A stretch of DNA of 64,000 nt from assembly GCF_900585905.1 (NCBI RefSeq), contig NZ_UTVH01000001.1:744001-808000 (forward strand), written 5' to 3'. Under the pieces are notes generated by a model, which was not told the DNA's origin, did not search any database, and saw only the letters and a list, made by a program, of their open reading frames with translations. A program made the translations under genes and the position numbers. This document shows positions 33,689-42,342 of this stretch, one piece after another. Numbering within the stretch: the first letter of the stretch is position 1; each line of letters opens with the position of its first letter. The stretch is from Pseudomonas viridiflava. Its GTDB lineage: Bacteria > Pseudomonadota > Gammaproteobacteria > Pseudomonadales > Pseudomonadaceae.

Positions 33689-33725
33689 ATCTATATAACC
33701 GATAACCTATATCTTGATAATTCAG

Positions 33726-33754
33726 TTAACAGATATTGTGCTTGCCACTAGAAT
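33726..33754 (+). promoter_or_regulatory. Predicted fprA promoter in the finR-fprA intergenic region
   Basis: TTAACA (33726-33731), a 17-base spacer and TAGAAT (33749-33754) form a good sigma-70 promoter. AT-rich, partly palindromic DNA directly upstream (33690-33725) is the likely FinR binding area. Confidence 0.6.
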
Positions 33755-33808
33755 ACGGCGCAATAGCGCTCCCGCCCGGCGCGAATGAATTCAGGAGTTT
33801 TCACGTCA

Positions 33809-34588
33809 ATGAGCAACATGAACCACGAGCGTGTACTGAGCGTCCACCACTGGAACGACACACTCTTCAGTTTCAAGTGCACCCGCGATCCAGGTCTGCG
33901 TTTCGAGAACGGTCAGTTCGTGATGATCGGCCTGCAGCAGCCCAACGGGCGCCCGCTCATGCGTGCCTATTCCATTGCCAGCCCGAACTGGGAAGAGCAT
34001 CTCGAGTTCTTCAGCATCAAAGTGCCTGACGGCCCCCTGACTTCGCAGTTGCAGCACTTGAAGGAAGGCGACGAAATCATCATCAGCAAAAAACCTACGG
34101 GTACGCTGGTGCTGGACGACCTCAAGCCTGGCAAGCATCTGTATCTGCTCAGCACTGGCACAGGCCTGGCGCCGTTCATGAGTGTCATTCAGGACCCGGA
34201 AACCTACGAGCGTTTCGAGAAAGTCATCCTCTGCCACGGCGTGCGCTATGTGAATGAGGTCGCTTATCGTGAGTTCATCACCGAGCACCTGCCGCAGAAT
34301 GAGTTTTTCGGCGAGTCGTTGCGCGACAAGCTGATTTATTACCCGACCGTGACTCGCGAGCCGTTCGAAAACGTAGGCCGGCTGACCGACCTTATGCGCA
34401 GCGGCAAGCTGTTTCGCGACATCGGTCTGCCGCCGATCAATCCAGAGGATGATCGCGCGATGCTGTGTGGCAGCCCGAGCATGCTCGACGAGACCAGTGA
34501 AGTGCTCAATAGCTTCGGCTTAACCGTTTCGCCGCGTATGCGCGAACCTGGCGACTACCTGATCGAGCGTGCATTCGTCGAGAAGTAG
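33809..34588 (+). CDS. fprA: Ferredoxin/flavodoxin-NADP(+) reductase
   Basis: Fpr passes electrons between NADPH and ferredoxins or flavodoxin through FAD. The 259-residue protein has the FAD-binding RAYS motif (52-55) in a beta-barrel domain. The NADP domain carries STGTGLAPFMS near residue 117 and CGSPSMLDE near 226, and the C-terminus ends VEK, as in Pseudomonas Fpr. ATG 33809 has AGGAG 11 bases upstream. It is probably regulated by the divergent FinR. Confidence 0.95.
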   Translation: MSNMNHERVLSVHHWNDTLFSFKCTRDPGLRFENGQFVMIGLQQPNGRPLMRAYSIASPNWEEHLEFFSIKVPDGPLTSQLQHLKEGDEIIISKKPTGTLVLDDLKPGKHLYLLSTGTGLAPFMSVIQDPETYERFEKVILCHGVRYVNEVAYREFITEHLPQNEFFGESLRDKLIYYPTVTREPFENVGRLTDLMRSGKLFRDIGLPPINPEDDRAMLCGSPSMLDETSEVLNSFGLTVSPRMREPGDYLIERAFVEK

Positions 34589-34637
34589 GCGTCTCTTTTA
34601 CGCGGCGCGCTGTGTTCGCACAGGGTGCCGATGTGAC

Positions 34638-34677
34638 AAAAAAACCGCCTGGGGGTCACGGACCAGGCGGTTTTTTT
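34638..34677. terminator. Bidirectional terminator between fprA and trmO
   Basis: AACCGCCTGG and CCAGGCGGTT form a perfect 10-bp stem flanked by A-run and T-run on both sides, so it can stop transcription of both convergent genes. Confidence 0.9.
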
Positions 34678-34697
34678 GTGGCGCGCACAATGACAGC

Positions 34698-35402
34698 TCA
34701 ATGCTCGTGGGGCACAACCTCGATAACCTTGATGTGCCCCGGCTGCGGGTAGTGCCAGCGCACATCCATATCCCAGAACTGCGTGCCGTACTGACGCTCG
34801 GCGGTAGGCGTCTGGTACGCCGGGCGCGGGTCTTGTGCCAGGCACTGCTCGATCAGCTCGATCAACGGCTGGCCCAGTCGCAACCCGTGCTGCCGGGCCT
34901 GTTGCAGCGCGGCCTCAAGCCAGGTAACCGGGATCAACGGCGGCGCCGCGCTGGCAATCAGATTGCTGGCGCCGGGCACGCTGTCGGCATACGGCACGTA
35001 CGGCTTGATGTCCAGGACGGGCGTGCCATCGAGCAGGTCGATACCTGAAAGCCAGAGTCGGCCGGGCTCGACTCTTTCCAGGCGCACCACCGACTGGCCA
35101 ATGCCGTTGGGACGGTGCGTGGCACGCGTGGCGAACACGCCCATGGATTGATTGCCACCCAGGCGCGGAGGTCGCACCTTCAGCCGGGGCTTGGCTTCCA
35201 GGGCCTGGTGGAATAGGAAGAGCAGCCAGATATGGCTGACCTGTTCCAGGCCCTGCACCGCCTCGCCGTGATCGAAAGGCGCGACCAGCTCCAGCACGCC
35301 ACGCGCGGCAGGCGCCAATTGCGGTTGGCGCGGGATGGCGAATTTCTCCTTGAAACAGGAGCGCACGACACCGACGGGGGAAACGCTGTAGACGTCAGTC
35401 AT
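34698..35402 (-). CDS. trmO: tRNA (N6-threonylcarbamoyladenosine(37)-N6)-methyltransferase TrmO
   Basis: TrmO methylates t6A37 to m6t6A in threonine tRNAs using S-adenosylmethionine. The 234-residue protein has the UPF0066/TsaA beta-barrel domain (about 1-150). The segments SHIWLLFLFHQ, VFATRATHRPNGIGQS and IDLLDGTPVLDIKPYVPYAD are family hallmarks, and a C-terminal extension follows. It is a single gene with its own terminator. Confidence 0.92.
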   Translation of the reverse strand: MTDVYSVSPVGVVRSCFKEKFAIPRQPQLAPAARGVLELVAPFDHGEAVQGLEQVSHIWLLFLFHQALEAKPRLKVRPPRLGGNQSMGVFATRATHRPNGIGQSVVRLERVEPGRLWLSGIDLLDGTPVLDIKPYVPYADSVPGASNLIASAAPPLIPVTWLEAALQQARQHGLRLGQPLIELIEQCLAQDPRPAYQTPTAERQYGTQFWDMDVRWHYPQPGHIKVIEVVPHEH

Positions 35403-35440
35403 GGTATGAGCCGAGTCCCCTGAAGATTGGGCATTTGCAA

Positions 35441-35902
35441 TCAGCCGCGAACCCGCAGCGTCAGACCCTTGAGGAAGTTGCGCAGCAGTTGATCGCCGCA
35501 GGTGCGGTAGTTGCTGTGGCCGAACTTGCGAAACAGGGCGCTCAGTTCAGGTTTCGACACCGGAAACTCGACTGACTTGAGAATCGCGTGCAGGTCATCT
35601 TCCTTCAGTTCGAACGCCACCCGCAGCTTCTTCAGCACGGTGTTGTTAGTGATCGGCAGTTCCACCGGCTGCGGCGCGCGGTTGTCATCCTTGCCGCGCT
35701 TGAAGATCACCAGACCATCAAGAAAGTGCGCCATGACTTCATCGCTGCAGTCCAGATAACCTTCTTCATCTTCCTTTTTCATGAAGGCGATAACGTCGGT
35801 TTTGGACACTTCGAAACCACCCAGGCGGGTGATCTCGACAATCTTGGCGTCGCTGATATCAAGCATGTAGCGCACGCTGCGCAGTACGTCGTTGTTCATC
35901 AT
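35441..35902 (-). CDS. DUF1456-family protein, YehS-like
   Basis: The 153-residue product consists of two DUF1456 repeats (NNDVLRSVRYMLDISDAKIVEI at about 3-24 and NNTVLKKLRVAFELKEDDLHAI at about 86-107) that share the N-N-x-V-L-R/K-x-x-R pattern. This is the layout of E. coli YehS. No enzymatic motif or membrane segment is visible and the function is unknown. Start is ATG 35902 or the next codon. Confidence 0.85.
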   Translation of the reverse strand: MMNNDVLRSVRYMLDISDAKIVEITRLGGFEVSKTDVIAFMKKEDEEGYLDCSDEVMAHFLDGLVIFKRGKDDNRAPQPVELPITNNTVLKKLRVAFELKEDDLHAILKSVEFPVSKPELSALFRKFGHSNYRTCGDQLLRNFLKGLTLRVRG

Positions 35903-35966
35903 GGTGCGGAAAGATCCTGCTGAGTGCCGGCGCGCGGCTGGAATGTGCCGCGCCGTATTGAATGAA

Positions 35967-36677
35967 TTAGAATTTTTCTTTACTGGTCATGTAGCGCCAT
36001 TGGCCTTCGGGCAGTTTGCCCATGGACACGCCGCCGATGCGGATGCGGCGCACTGACACGATTTTCAGCCCGACCGCCTCGCACATTTGTGCGATCACGC
36101 CCGGTTGCGGGTTTTTCATTGCAAAGCGCAAGCGGTTTTCGTTCTGCCAGCTGGCTTTGACTTTCGGCAGCTCCTTGCCTTTATACGTCATGCCGTGGTT
36201 CAGGCGGTTGAGGCCATGGGCAACCATCTCCCCGGAAATCTCCACCACGTATTCCTGCTCGATCTTGCTGCGATCGTCAGTCAGCTTGCGCAGTATTTTC
36301 CAGTCCTGGCTAAACACCATCAGGCCGCTGGCGTTGGCTTGCAGGGTCGAAATCGGCTCCAGGCGCAGAAAGTGACCTTTGAGCGGACGCTTGCCGAAGC
36401 TGTGCTCTTGCGACAGCGTGGCAGGCGAAATCAGCGCCAGTGCATCGGCATCGCTGAGTGTCGCGGCCTTGTGGAAGATGATCGTCACCGGCTCAGGTGC
36501 ATCAGCCTTGGCTTCGCGGTCGAGGACAACGGTCTGGGTATCGACCTTGAACTGCGGCTCGTCGATGACCTGGCCGTCCACCGTGACCCAGCCACCCTCG
36601 ATGAACAGCTCGGCCTCCCGGCGGGAGCAGCCAGTCAGCTCGATGAGGCGTTTGGAGAGGCGAGTGGGTTCAGACAT
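35967..36677 (-). CDS. RluB/RluF-type pseudouridine synthase homologue lacking the catalytic Asp
   Basis: The 236-residue product has an N-terminal S4 RNA-binding domain (about 4-50, RLSKRLIELTGCSRREAELFIEGGWV) and a RsuA/RluB-type core with the late motif SVRRIRIGG. In the family the catalytic aspartate lies in a V-G-R-L-D segment. The aligned residues here are I109-S110-T111-L112-Q113, so both the Arg and the catalytic Asp are replaced. The downstream part (SGLMVFSQD for GLLLLTNDG) still aligns. It is therefore probably an RNA-binding, non-catalytic homologue rather than an active RluF. ATG 36677 (MSEPTRLSKR) is preferred over ATG 36713, which overlaps a TACAAT-like -10. Confidence 0.82.
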   Translation of the reverse strand: MSEPTRLSKRLIELTGCSRREAELFIEGGWVTVDGQVIDEPQFKVDTQTVVLDREAKADAPEPVTIIFHKAATLSDADALALISPATLSQEHSFGKRPLKGHFLRLEPISTLQANASGLMVFSQDWKILRKLTDDRSKIEQEYVVEISGEMVAHGLNRLNHGMTYKGKELPKVKASWQNENRLRFAMKNPQPGVIAQMCEAVGLKIVSVRRIRIGGVSMGKLPEGQWRYMTSKEKF

Positions 36678-36803
36678 GACAGAAAAGCCGTTACTTGAGA
36701 GAAAGGCCGACATTGTACCCGTGCTCGGCCGCTTATTCGCGGCAACATTGCAAATGGGCGGTAATCAGCACAGTTGCTGCAGCGTGTTCGTCCGGGCAGA
36801 CGT

Positions 36804-37262
36804 CTACGTCGGACGATGCAGGCGCATTCGCAGCATCGGGTAGGGCTGGCCGAGGCCGTCAACCTCAGAACGACGGATCACCTCGAAGCCCTGCTGGCGA
36901 TAGAACGCCAGGGCCCGCGGGTTCTGCTCGTTGACGTCCAGCTCGCTGCTGCCGAAACGCTCGATGGCATGGGCGAGCAACGCGCTGCCCAGGCCTTTGC
37001 CCTGGTGGGCGGGGCTGATGAAGAGCATTTCCAGCTTGCCCAGGCCAACGCCGGCGAACCCGGTGATCTGCAGCTGATCATCGCGGGTACAGAACAGCGT
37101 CACGCTTTTCAGGTACTGCGTCAGCAGCAGCGTTCTTAGCCTGATGATGTAGTCGTCGGGCAGGAAGTGGTGGCTGGCCCTCACGGCGTCTTCCCAGACC
37201 TGCGTCAGTTGCGGGTGTTCGCTTTCACCGGGGGTGTCGATCAACCCATGTCGAGGTGCCAT
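36804..37262 (-). CDS. GNAT-family N-acetyltransferase
   Basis: A 152-residue acetyltransferase of the GNAT fold. The acetyl-CoA loop is AHQGKGLGSALL (about 84-95), preceded by the beta-strand GKLEMLFISP. The C-terminal ELDVNEQNPRALAFYRQQGFE segment is typical of YjaB/PhnO-like members. The substrate is not evident. It lies behind the rimO terminator and stands alone. Confidence 0.85.
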   Translation of the reverse strand: MAPRHGLIDTPGESEHPQLTQVWEDAVRASHHFLPDDYIIRLRTLLLTQYLKSVTLFCTRDDQLQITGFAGVGLGKLEMLFISPAHQGKGLGSALLAHAIERFGSSELDVNEQNPRALAFYRQQGFEVIRRSEVDGLGQPYPMLRMRLHRPT

Positions 37263-37305
37263 GAAGCAGGCTCCGATACTGTGATGTTGCAGGTTGGACC
37301 CAATA

Positions 37306-37332
37306 AAAACCCCGCCGTTTGAAGGGCGGGGC
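37306..37332 (-). terminator. rimO terminator
   Basis: On the minus strand CCCCGCC and GGCGGGG pair around an 8-base loop and are followed by TTTTT; it lies 24 bases after the rimO stop. Confidence 0.85.
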
Positions 37333-37355
37333 GGTTTATTGGCGGCGACGGCTGG

Positions 37356-38699
37356 TCAGAGGATTTCGGCCCAAAGGTCATATTCGTCGGCGTCAGTCAC
37401 CCGGCACATCACCTTGTCGCCGGGCTGCAGCGAGCTGTTGTCATCCAGGGCAATGAATACGTTGCCGTCGATTTCCGGGGCATCGTAGAAGCAGCGGCCT
37501 ACTGCGCCTTGCTCGTCGACTTCATCGATCAGCACTTCGATGTCGCGACCGATCTTCATCTGCAGGCGCGCGGCGCTGATGGCCTGCTGATGGGCCATGA
37601 AGCGGTCCCAGCGATCCTGCTTGATCTCGTCGGGCACCACCGCAGCGTCCAGCAGGTTGGCGGGAGCACCTTCCACCGGGGAGTACTGGAAGCAGCCGAC
37701 GCGGTCCAGTTGAGCTTCGGTCAGCCAGTCCAGCAGGTATTGGAAGTCTTCTTCGGTTTCGCCGGGGAAGCCGACGATGAAGGTCGAACGGATGATCAGG
37801 TCAGGGCACTGTTCACGCCAGTTCTTGATGCGCGCCAGGGTCTTGTCTTCAAACGCCGGGCGCTTCATCAGCTTGAGCACCTTGGGGCTGGCGTGTTGAA
37901 ACGGGATGTCCAGGTAGGGAAGGATCTTGCCAGCGGCCATCAACGGGATCAGCTCGTCAACGTGCGGATACGGGTACACGTAGTGCAGGCGAACCCATAC
38001 GCCCAGGGAGCTGAGCGCCTGGCACAGCTCGGTCATGCGGGTGCGCACCGGCGCGCCATTCCAGAAACCGGTGCGGTACTTGATATCAACCCCATAGGCG
38101 CTGGTGTCCTGGGAGATCACCAGCAACTCCTTCACCCCGGCCTTGACCAGGCGCTGGGCTTCATCGAGCACATCACCCACGGGACGGCTGACCAGCTTGC
38201 CGCGCATCGACGGAATAATGCAGAAACTGCAGCTATGGTTGCAGCCTTCGGAAATCTTCAGATAAGCGTAATGACGCGGGGTCAGCTTGACGCCTTGCGG
38301 CGGCACCAGGTCGATCAGCGGATTGTGATCCAGGCGCGGCGGTGCAGCGTCGTGCACGGCGTTGACCACTTGCTCGTATTGCTGCGGGCCGGTGACCGAC
38401 AACACGCTTGGATGAACACTGCGGATCACGCTTTCATCGACGCCCATGCAGCCGGTGACGATGACCTTGCCGTTCTCTTTGAGGGCGTCGCCAATCACTT
38501 CCAGCGACTCGGCCTTGGCGGCGTCAATGAAGCCACAGGTGTTGACCACGACGACGTCGGCGTCCTGATACGTCGGCACCACTTCATAACCTTCCATGCG
38601 CAGCTGGGTGAGGATGCGCTCGGAATCGACCAGGGCTTTCGGGCAACCCAGGCTGACGAACCCGACCTTGGGGGCGGATGGCGTGATGACGGTGGACAT
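37356..38699 (-). CDS. rimO: Ribosomal protein S12 methylthiotransferase RimO
   Basis: RimO is a radical-SAM enzyme that methylthiolates Asp88/89 of ribosomal protein S12. The 447-residue protein has the N-terminal MTTase domain with cluster ligands C19, C55 and C84, the radical-SAM CxxxCxxC in GCNHSCSFC (C153, C157, C160) and a C-terminal TRAM domain (about 375-445). ATG 38699 is a good family start. It has its own terminator. Confidence 0.96.
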   Translation of the reverse strand: MSTVITPSAPKVGFVSLGCPKALVDSERILTQLRMEGYEVVPTYQDADVVVVNTCGFIDAAKAESLEVIGDALKENGKVIVTGCMGVDESVIRSVHPSVLSVTGPQQYEQVVNAVHDAAPPRLDHNPLIDLVPPQGVKLTPRHYAYLKISEGCNHSCSFCIIPSMRGKLVSRPVGDVLDEAQRLVKAGVKELLVISQDTSAYGVDIKYRTGFWNGAPVRTRMTELCQALSSLGVWVRLHYVYPYPHVDELIPLMAAGKILPYLDIPFQHASPKVLKLMKRPAFEDKTLARIKNWREQCPDLIIRSTFIVGFPGETEEDFQYLLDWLTEAQLDRVGCFQYSPVEGAPANLLDAAVVPDEIKQDRWDRFMAHQQAISAARLQMKIGRDIEVLIDEVDEQGAVGRCFYDAPEIDGNVFIALDDNSSLQPGDKVMCRVTDADEYDLWAEIL

Positions 38700-38987
38700 T
38701 GACTAACCTCGGCGAAGATGTGGGCTTCGGCATGTAGCCGAGGCAACCGCTGGGCGCTGGTATCCGAGATCGGATCGTGCGCCTCTGATCAAAAAGTGCG
38801 CAATTCTAGCGATCAGTCAGGTGAATGACCAGCGTTATGCAGAGAATTACGACGAGTGCTGCGCTATGCTTCGCGCCGTTACCGAATGTGTCGACATAAA
38901 CTGCCACAGTTGGCTCGTAACGCGAGATGATGATTCAAAGCACGCAGCTGTGTTTTGAAGCTCAAGCCCAGGTTTCAGGAGTGTTAG

Positions 38988-40886
38988 ATGAGTCAAGCAA
39001 GCAGTCAGGCGGACACCGGGCATTCAACGGCCAAGCCACTGGGTCTGTTGATCGCGGCAGTGGGCGTCGTCTATGGCGATATCGGCACCAGCCCGTTGTA
39101 CACGCTCAAGGAGGTCTTCCAGGGCGGTTATGGCGTGGAGGTCACCCACGACGCGGTACTCGGCATCCTGTCGTTGATTTTCTGGTCGCTGATCTGGGTG
39201 GTGTCGTTCAAATACATGGCGTTCATCCTGCGTGCGGACAATCAGGGCGAGGGCGGCATCATGGCCCTCACCGCCCTGGCCCGGCGCGCCTCGGCGCGCT
39301 ATCCGAAGCTGCAAATGACCATGGTGGTGTTCGGCCTGTTTGGCGCGGCGCTGTTCTACGGCGACAGCATGATCACACCGGCGATTTCGGTGCTGTCGGC
39401 CATGGAGGGGCTTGAGCTGGCGTTTGATGGCATCGAACGCTGGGTCGTGCCCATGGCGCTGGTCGTGCTGGTGGCGCTGTTTCTGATTCAGCGCCACGGC
39501 ACGGCGCGCATTGGCGTGCTCTTCGGCCCGGTGATGGTGACCTGGTTCGTGGTGCTGGGGCTGTTGGGCATTCGCGGGATCATGCATCAGCCCGAAGTGC
39601 TGCACGCGATGAACCCGATCTGGGCGGTGCGTTTCTTCATCATTCATCCGGGCATCGGTGTGGCGATTCTCGGCGCCGTGGTGCTGGCCCTGACCGGTGC
39701 GGAAGCCCTGTACGCCGACATGGGGCATTTTGGCCGCAAGCCCATCGCACGGGCCTGGTTCGCCCTGGTGCTGCCGGCCCTGGTGCTCAACTATTTCGGC
39801 CAGGGCGCGCTGGTGCTGGAAAGCCCGGAGGCAGCGCGTAATCCGTTCTACCTGCTGGCGCCGGACTGGGCGCTGTTGCCGCTGATCGGGCTGTCCACCG
39901 CCGCGACGGTCATCGCCTCCCAGGCGGTCATCTCCGGTGCGTTCTCCATGACGCTGCAGGCGATCCAGCTGGGCTACATTCCGCGCATGCACATTCAGCA
40001 CACCTCCAGCGACGCCCAGGGGCAGATCTACATTGGTGCGGTGAACTGGGCGCTGATGGTCGGGGTGATCCTGCTGGTGCTGGGCTTCGAATCTTCCGGC
40101 GCGCTGGCGTCTGCCTATGGCGTGGCAGTGACCGGAACCATGTTCTGCACCACGATCCTCGTGTCTTCGGTCATGTTGTTGCTGTGGAAGTGGCCGGCGT
40201 TTCTGGCCGTGCCGCTGCTGCTGGCGCTGCTGTTGGTTGACAGCCTGTTCTTCGCCGCCAACGTCCCTAAAGTCATTCAAGGTGGCGCCTTCCCGGTGAT
40301 TGCCGGGGTGGTGTTGTTCATCCTGATGACCACCTGGAAGCGCGGCAAGCAGCTGCTGGTGGAGCGTATTGATGAAGGTGGCCTGCCGCTGCCGATTTTC
40401 ATCAGCAGCATCCGCGTGCAGCCGCCGCACAGAGTACAGGGCACGGCAGTATTCCTGACGGCCCGCTCGGACGCAGTACCCCACGCATTGCTGCATAACA
40501 TGCTGCATAACCAGGTGCTGCATGAGCAGGTGGTGTTGCTGACCGTGGTTTATGAAGACACGCCGCGCGTACCGGTGCAGCAGCGGGTGGAAGTGGATGC
40601 CTATGGCGAAGGCTTCTACCGGGTGATCCTGCACTTCGGGTTCATTGACGAGCCGGATGTGCCTGCAGCGCTGGCCATGTGTCCGTTGAAGGATCTCGAT
40701 TTCAGTCCGATGCGCACCACCTACTTCCTCAGCCGGGAAACCGTGATTCCGTCAAAGATGGACGGCATGGCCCGCTGGCGCGAAGGCTTGTTTGCGTTCA
40801 TGTTGAAGAACGCAAACGGTAACCTGCGATTCTTCAAGCTGCCGTTCAATCGGGTGATTGAGTTGGGCACGCAGGTGGAGATGTGA
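38988..40886 (+). CDS. kup: Low-affinity potassium transporter Kup
   Basis: Kup imports K+ by proton symport in the inner membrane. The 632-residue protein starts with a short polar N-terminus and then the signature [19 protein letters not shown] (about 26-44). Twelve transmembrane helices follow up to about residue 455, with [26 protein letters not shown] motifs. A C-terminal cytoplasmic domain of about 170 residues ends the protein. AGGAG lies six bases before the ATG. A single REP element follows in the convergent gap to virJ. Confidence 0.96.
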   Translation: MSQASSQADTGHSTAKPLGLLIAAVGVVYGDIGTSPLYTLKEVFQGGYGVEVTHDAVLGILSLIFWSLIWVVSFKYMAFILRADNQGEGGIMALTALARRASARYPKLQMTMVVFGLFGAALFYGDSMITPAISVLSAMEGLELAFDGIERWVVPMALVVLVALFLIQRHGTARIGVLFGPVMVTWFVVLGLLGIRGIMHQPEVLHAMNPIWAVRFFIIHPGIGVAILGAVVLALTGAEALYADMGHFGRKPIARAWFALVLPALVLNYFGQGALVLESPEAARNPFYLLAPDWALLPLIGLSTAATVIASQAVISGAFSMTLQAIQLGYIPRMHIQHTSSDAQGQIYIGAVNWALMVGVILLVLGFESSGALASAYGVAVTGTMFCTTILVSSVMLLLWKWPAFLAVPLLLALLLVDSLFFAANVPKVIQGGAFPVIAGVVLFILMTTWKRGKQLLVERIDEGGLPLPIFISSIRVQPPHRVQGTAVFLTARSDAVPHALLHNMLHNQVLHEQVVLLTVVYEDTPRVPVQQRVEVDAYGEGFYRVILHFGFIDEPDVPAALAMCPLKDLDFSPMRTTYFLSRETVIPSKMDGMARWREGLFAFMLKNANGNLRFFKLPFNRVIELGTQVEM

Positions 40887-40925
40887 TTTGGCAGTCCATC
40901 CAGGGACTGCCTCTTGATACTGTCT

Positions 40926-40953
40926 CGTGGGACCGGCTTCAGCCGGGAAGAGG
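40926..40953 (+). repeat. Single REP palindrome
   Basis: CGTGGGACCGGCTTCAGCCG followed by GGAAGAGG is identical to the left arm of the REPIN at 13971. No inverted partner follows, so this is a solitary REP in the gap between convergent kup and virJ. Confidence 0.88.
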
Positions 40954-41007
40954 GCATTACTGGCGATAGAGATGCCCTGAATCAGCTGGCCCATTCCCGC
41001 CAGCTGA

Positions 41008-42342
41008 TTAAGGCGCGACCACCTTGCCCTGGCGCTTGTCGATAAAGGCAATCAAGCGCTTGGCCAGCGCCGGGTAGTTCTCGTCAAAGTGATGACCGCC
41101 CTGCAGCTGCAGCTTCTCGCCCACCGCAGTGGTATCGGTGCAGCCGCTGTCCTTGATCTCTTCGATGCCATAGACGCAGAGCACCTTGTCGCCCGGCAGT
41201 CTGGCCATTTCCGGGCCGGTCTGCAGGTCCTTGCCTGCCGCGCCAAGCCAGCCGTCAACGCGAATCTCGAAGCTGCCGGTGCGCGCGAAGGCCAGCAGGA
41301 TCATGCCGTCGACACGTTCCTGGTCTTCCGCCGCCATGCGATTGTAAATGGCTGGCAGCACGTCAGCGCCGAAGGAATAGCCTGCAAGAATGAAGCGTTT
41401 TGTTCCCCACTTCTGCCGATAGTGCTGCATCAGTTCGGTCAGATCGGCAGCCGTCTGTTCAGGGGATTTGTGCTCCCAGTAGTAGCGCAGCACATCAATC
41501 CCCACCACCGGGTAACCCATGCCTGCCATGTCACCGGCCACGACCTTGTCGAGATCGCGCCAGCCGCCGTCACCTGAGAGAAACAGCGTCACCGTATCGG
41601 AGGGCTGAGCCGAAGGCACCTCCACCACGGGTACACCGACGCCACCGCCTTTGTCGTCTTCGCCCACCAGCTTGCGCCGCAGTTCGCTGTTGAGCACTTG
41701 CGGCAGCTTGATGTCGTAGTCGCTGATACTGGTGTCGGCATTGGCCTGATCGCGTACGAAGGCTGCCGGTTCATCATCCGGGGCGTCGTTCCAGGCGACC
41801 ATCCAGTGGCCGTGGGGCGCGGCCTTGGGCAGCGGCACGTCACAGATCACCGGCGGCGTTTCGTCCGGGTTCAGCGCTTTCACCGGCGTCGACGGCTGCT
41901 CCAGGTAGAAGCCGACTGAGATGGCCTCGGCCTTGTCGTTGTTCTGCGCCGCCAGCCAGCGCCATGCCAGGGTCGCGCCCGGGCCGATACCGGCGACGAT
42001 GGTCGGCGTCTGGTCCAGCCTGGTCAGCGCCTCGTTGAAGGTCTTTTGCTGCAGGGTGCAGTCGTCCTTGGGCAGCACCACCTGAATGATGCGTGCCGAG
42101 GCGTCCTGGCTCAGGGCCTGGAGCTGTTTGTCCGACAGCAGATCGTCAGCGGTGACTGCCAGCGCCACCCGGACCTTGGTCGAGTGGGGCGGCATCACGC
42201 TGGTCAGCGCGGCGCCATCGCTCAGCACCGATTGCTCAATCGTGGCCGGGGCAGGGGGGCGGCTCCACAGCCAGAGCCCGATCATCACCATCACAACAAT
42301 CAGCAGTGCGGCAAGCAGAATGCGCCGGTAGCGTCGAATCAT
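41008..42342 (-). CDS. VirJ/AcvB-family serine hydrolase, probable aminoacyl-phosphatidylglycerol hydrolase
   Basis: The 444-residue product has an N-terminal membrane anchor (about 7-28) and a periplasmic part with two alpha/beta-hydrolase-like units. The C-terminal unit holds the nucleophile elbow GYSFGAD near residue 325 and a candidate His in GGHHFDENY. The first unit has GIGPG at the matching place, so it appears to lack the serine. AcvB of Agrobacterium and PA0919 of P. aeruginosa hydrolyse lysyl- or alanyl-phosphatidylglycerol and are partners of MprF. Here the start overlaps the mprF stop by one base, which supports the same role. Confidence 0.85.
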   Translation of the reverse strand: MIRRYRRILLAALLIVVMVMIGLWLWSRPPAPATIEQSVLSDGAALTSVMPPHSTKVRVALAVTADDLLSDKQLQALSQDASARIIQVVLPKDDCTLQQKTFNEALTRLDQTPTIVAGIGPGATLAWRWLAAQNNDKAEAISVGFYLEQPSTPVKALNPDETPPVICDVPLPKAAPHGHWMVAWNDAPDDEPAAFVRDQANADTSISDYDIKLPQVLNSELRRKLVGEDDKGGGVGVPVVEVPSAQPSDTVTLFLSGDGGWRDLDKVVAGDMAGMGYPVVGIDVLRYYWEHKSPEQTAADLTELMQHYRQKWGTKRFILAGYSFGADVLPAIYNRMAAEDQERVDGMILLAFARTGSFEIRVDGWLGAAGKDLQTGPEMARLPGDKVLCVYGIEEIKDSGCTDTTAVGEKLQLQGGHHFDENYPALAKRLIAFIDKRQGKVVAP

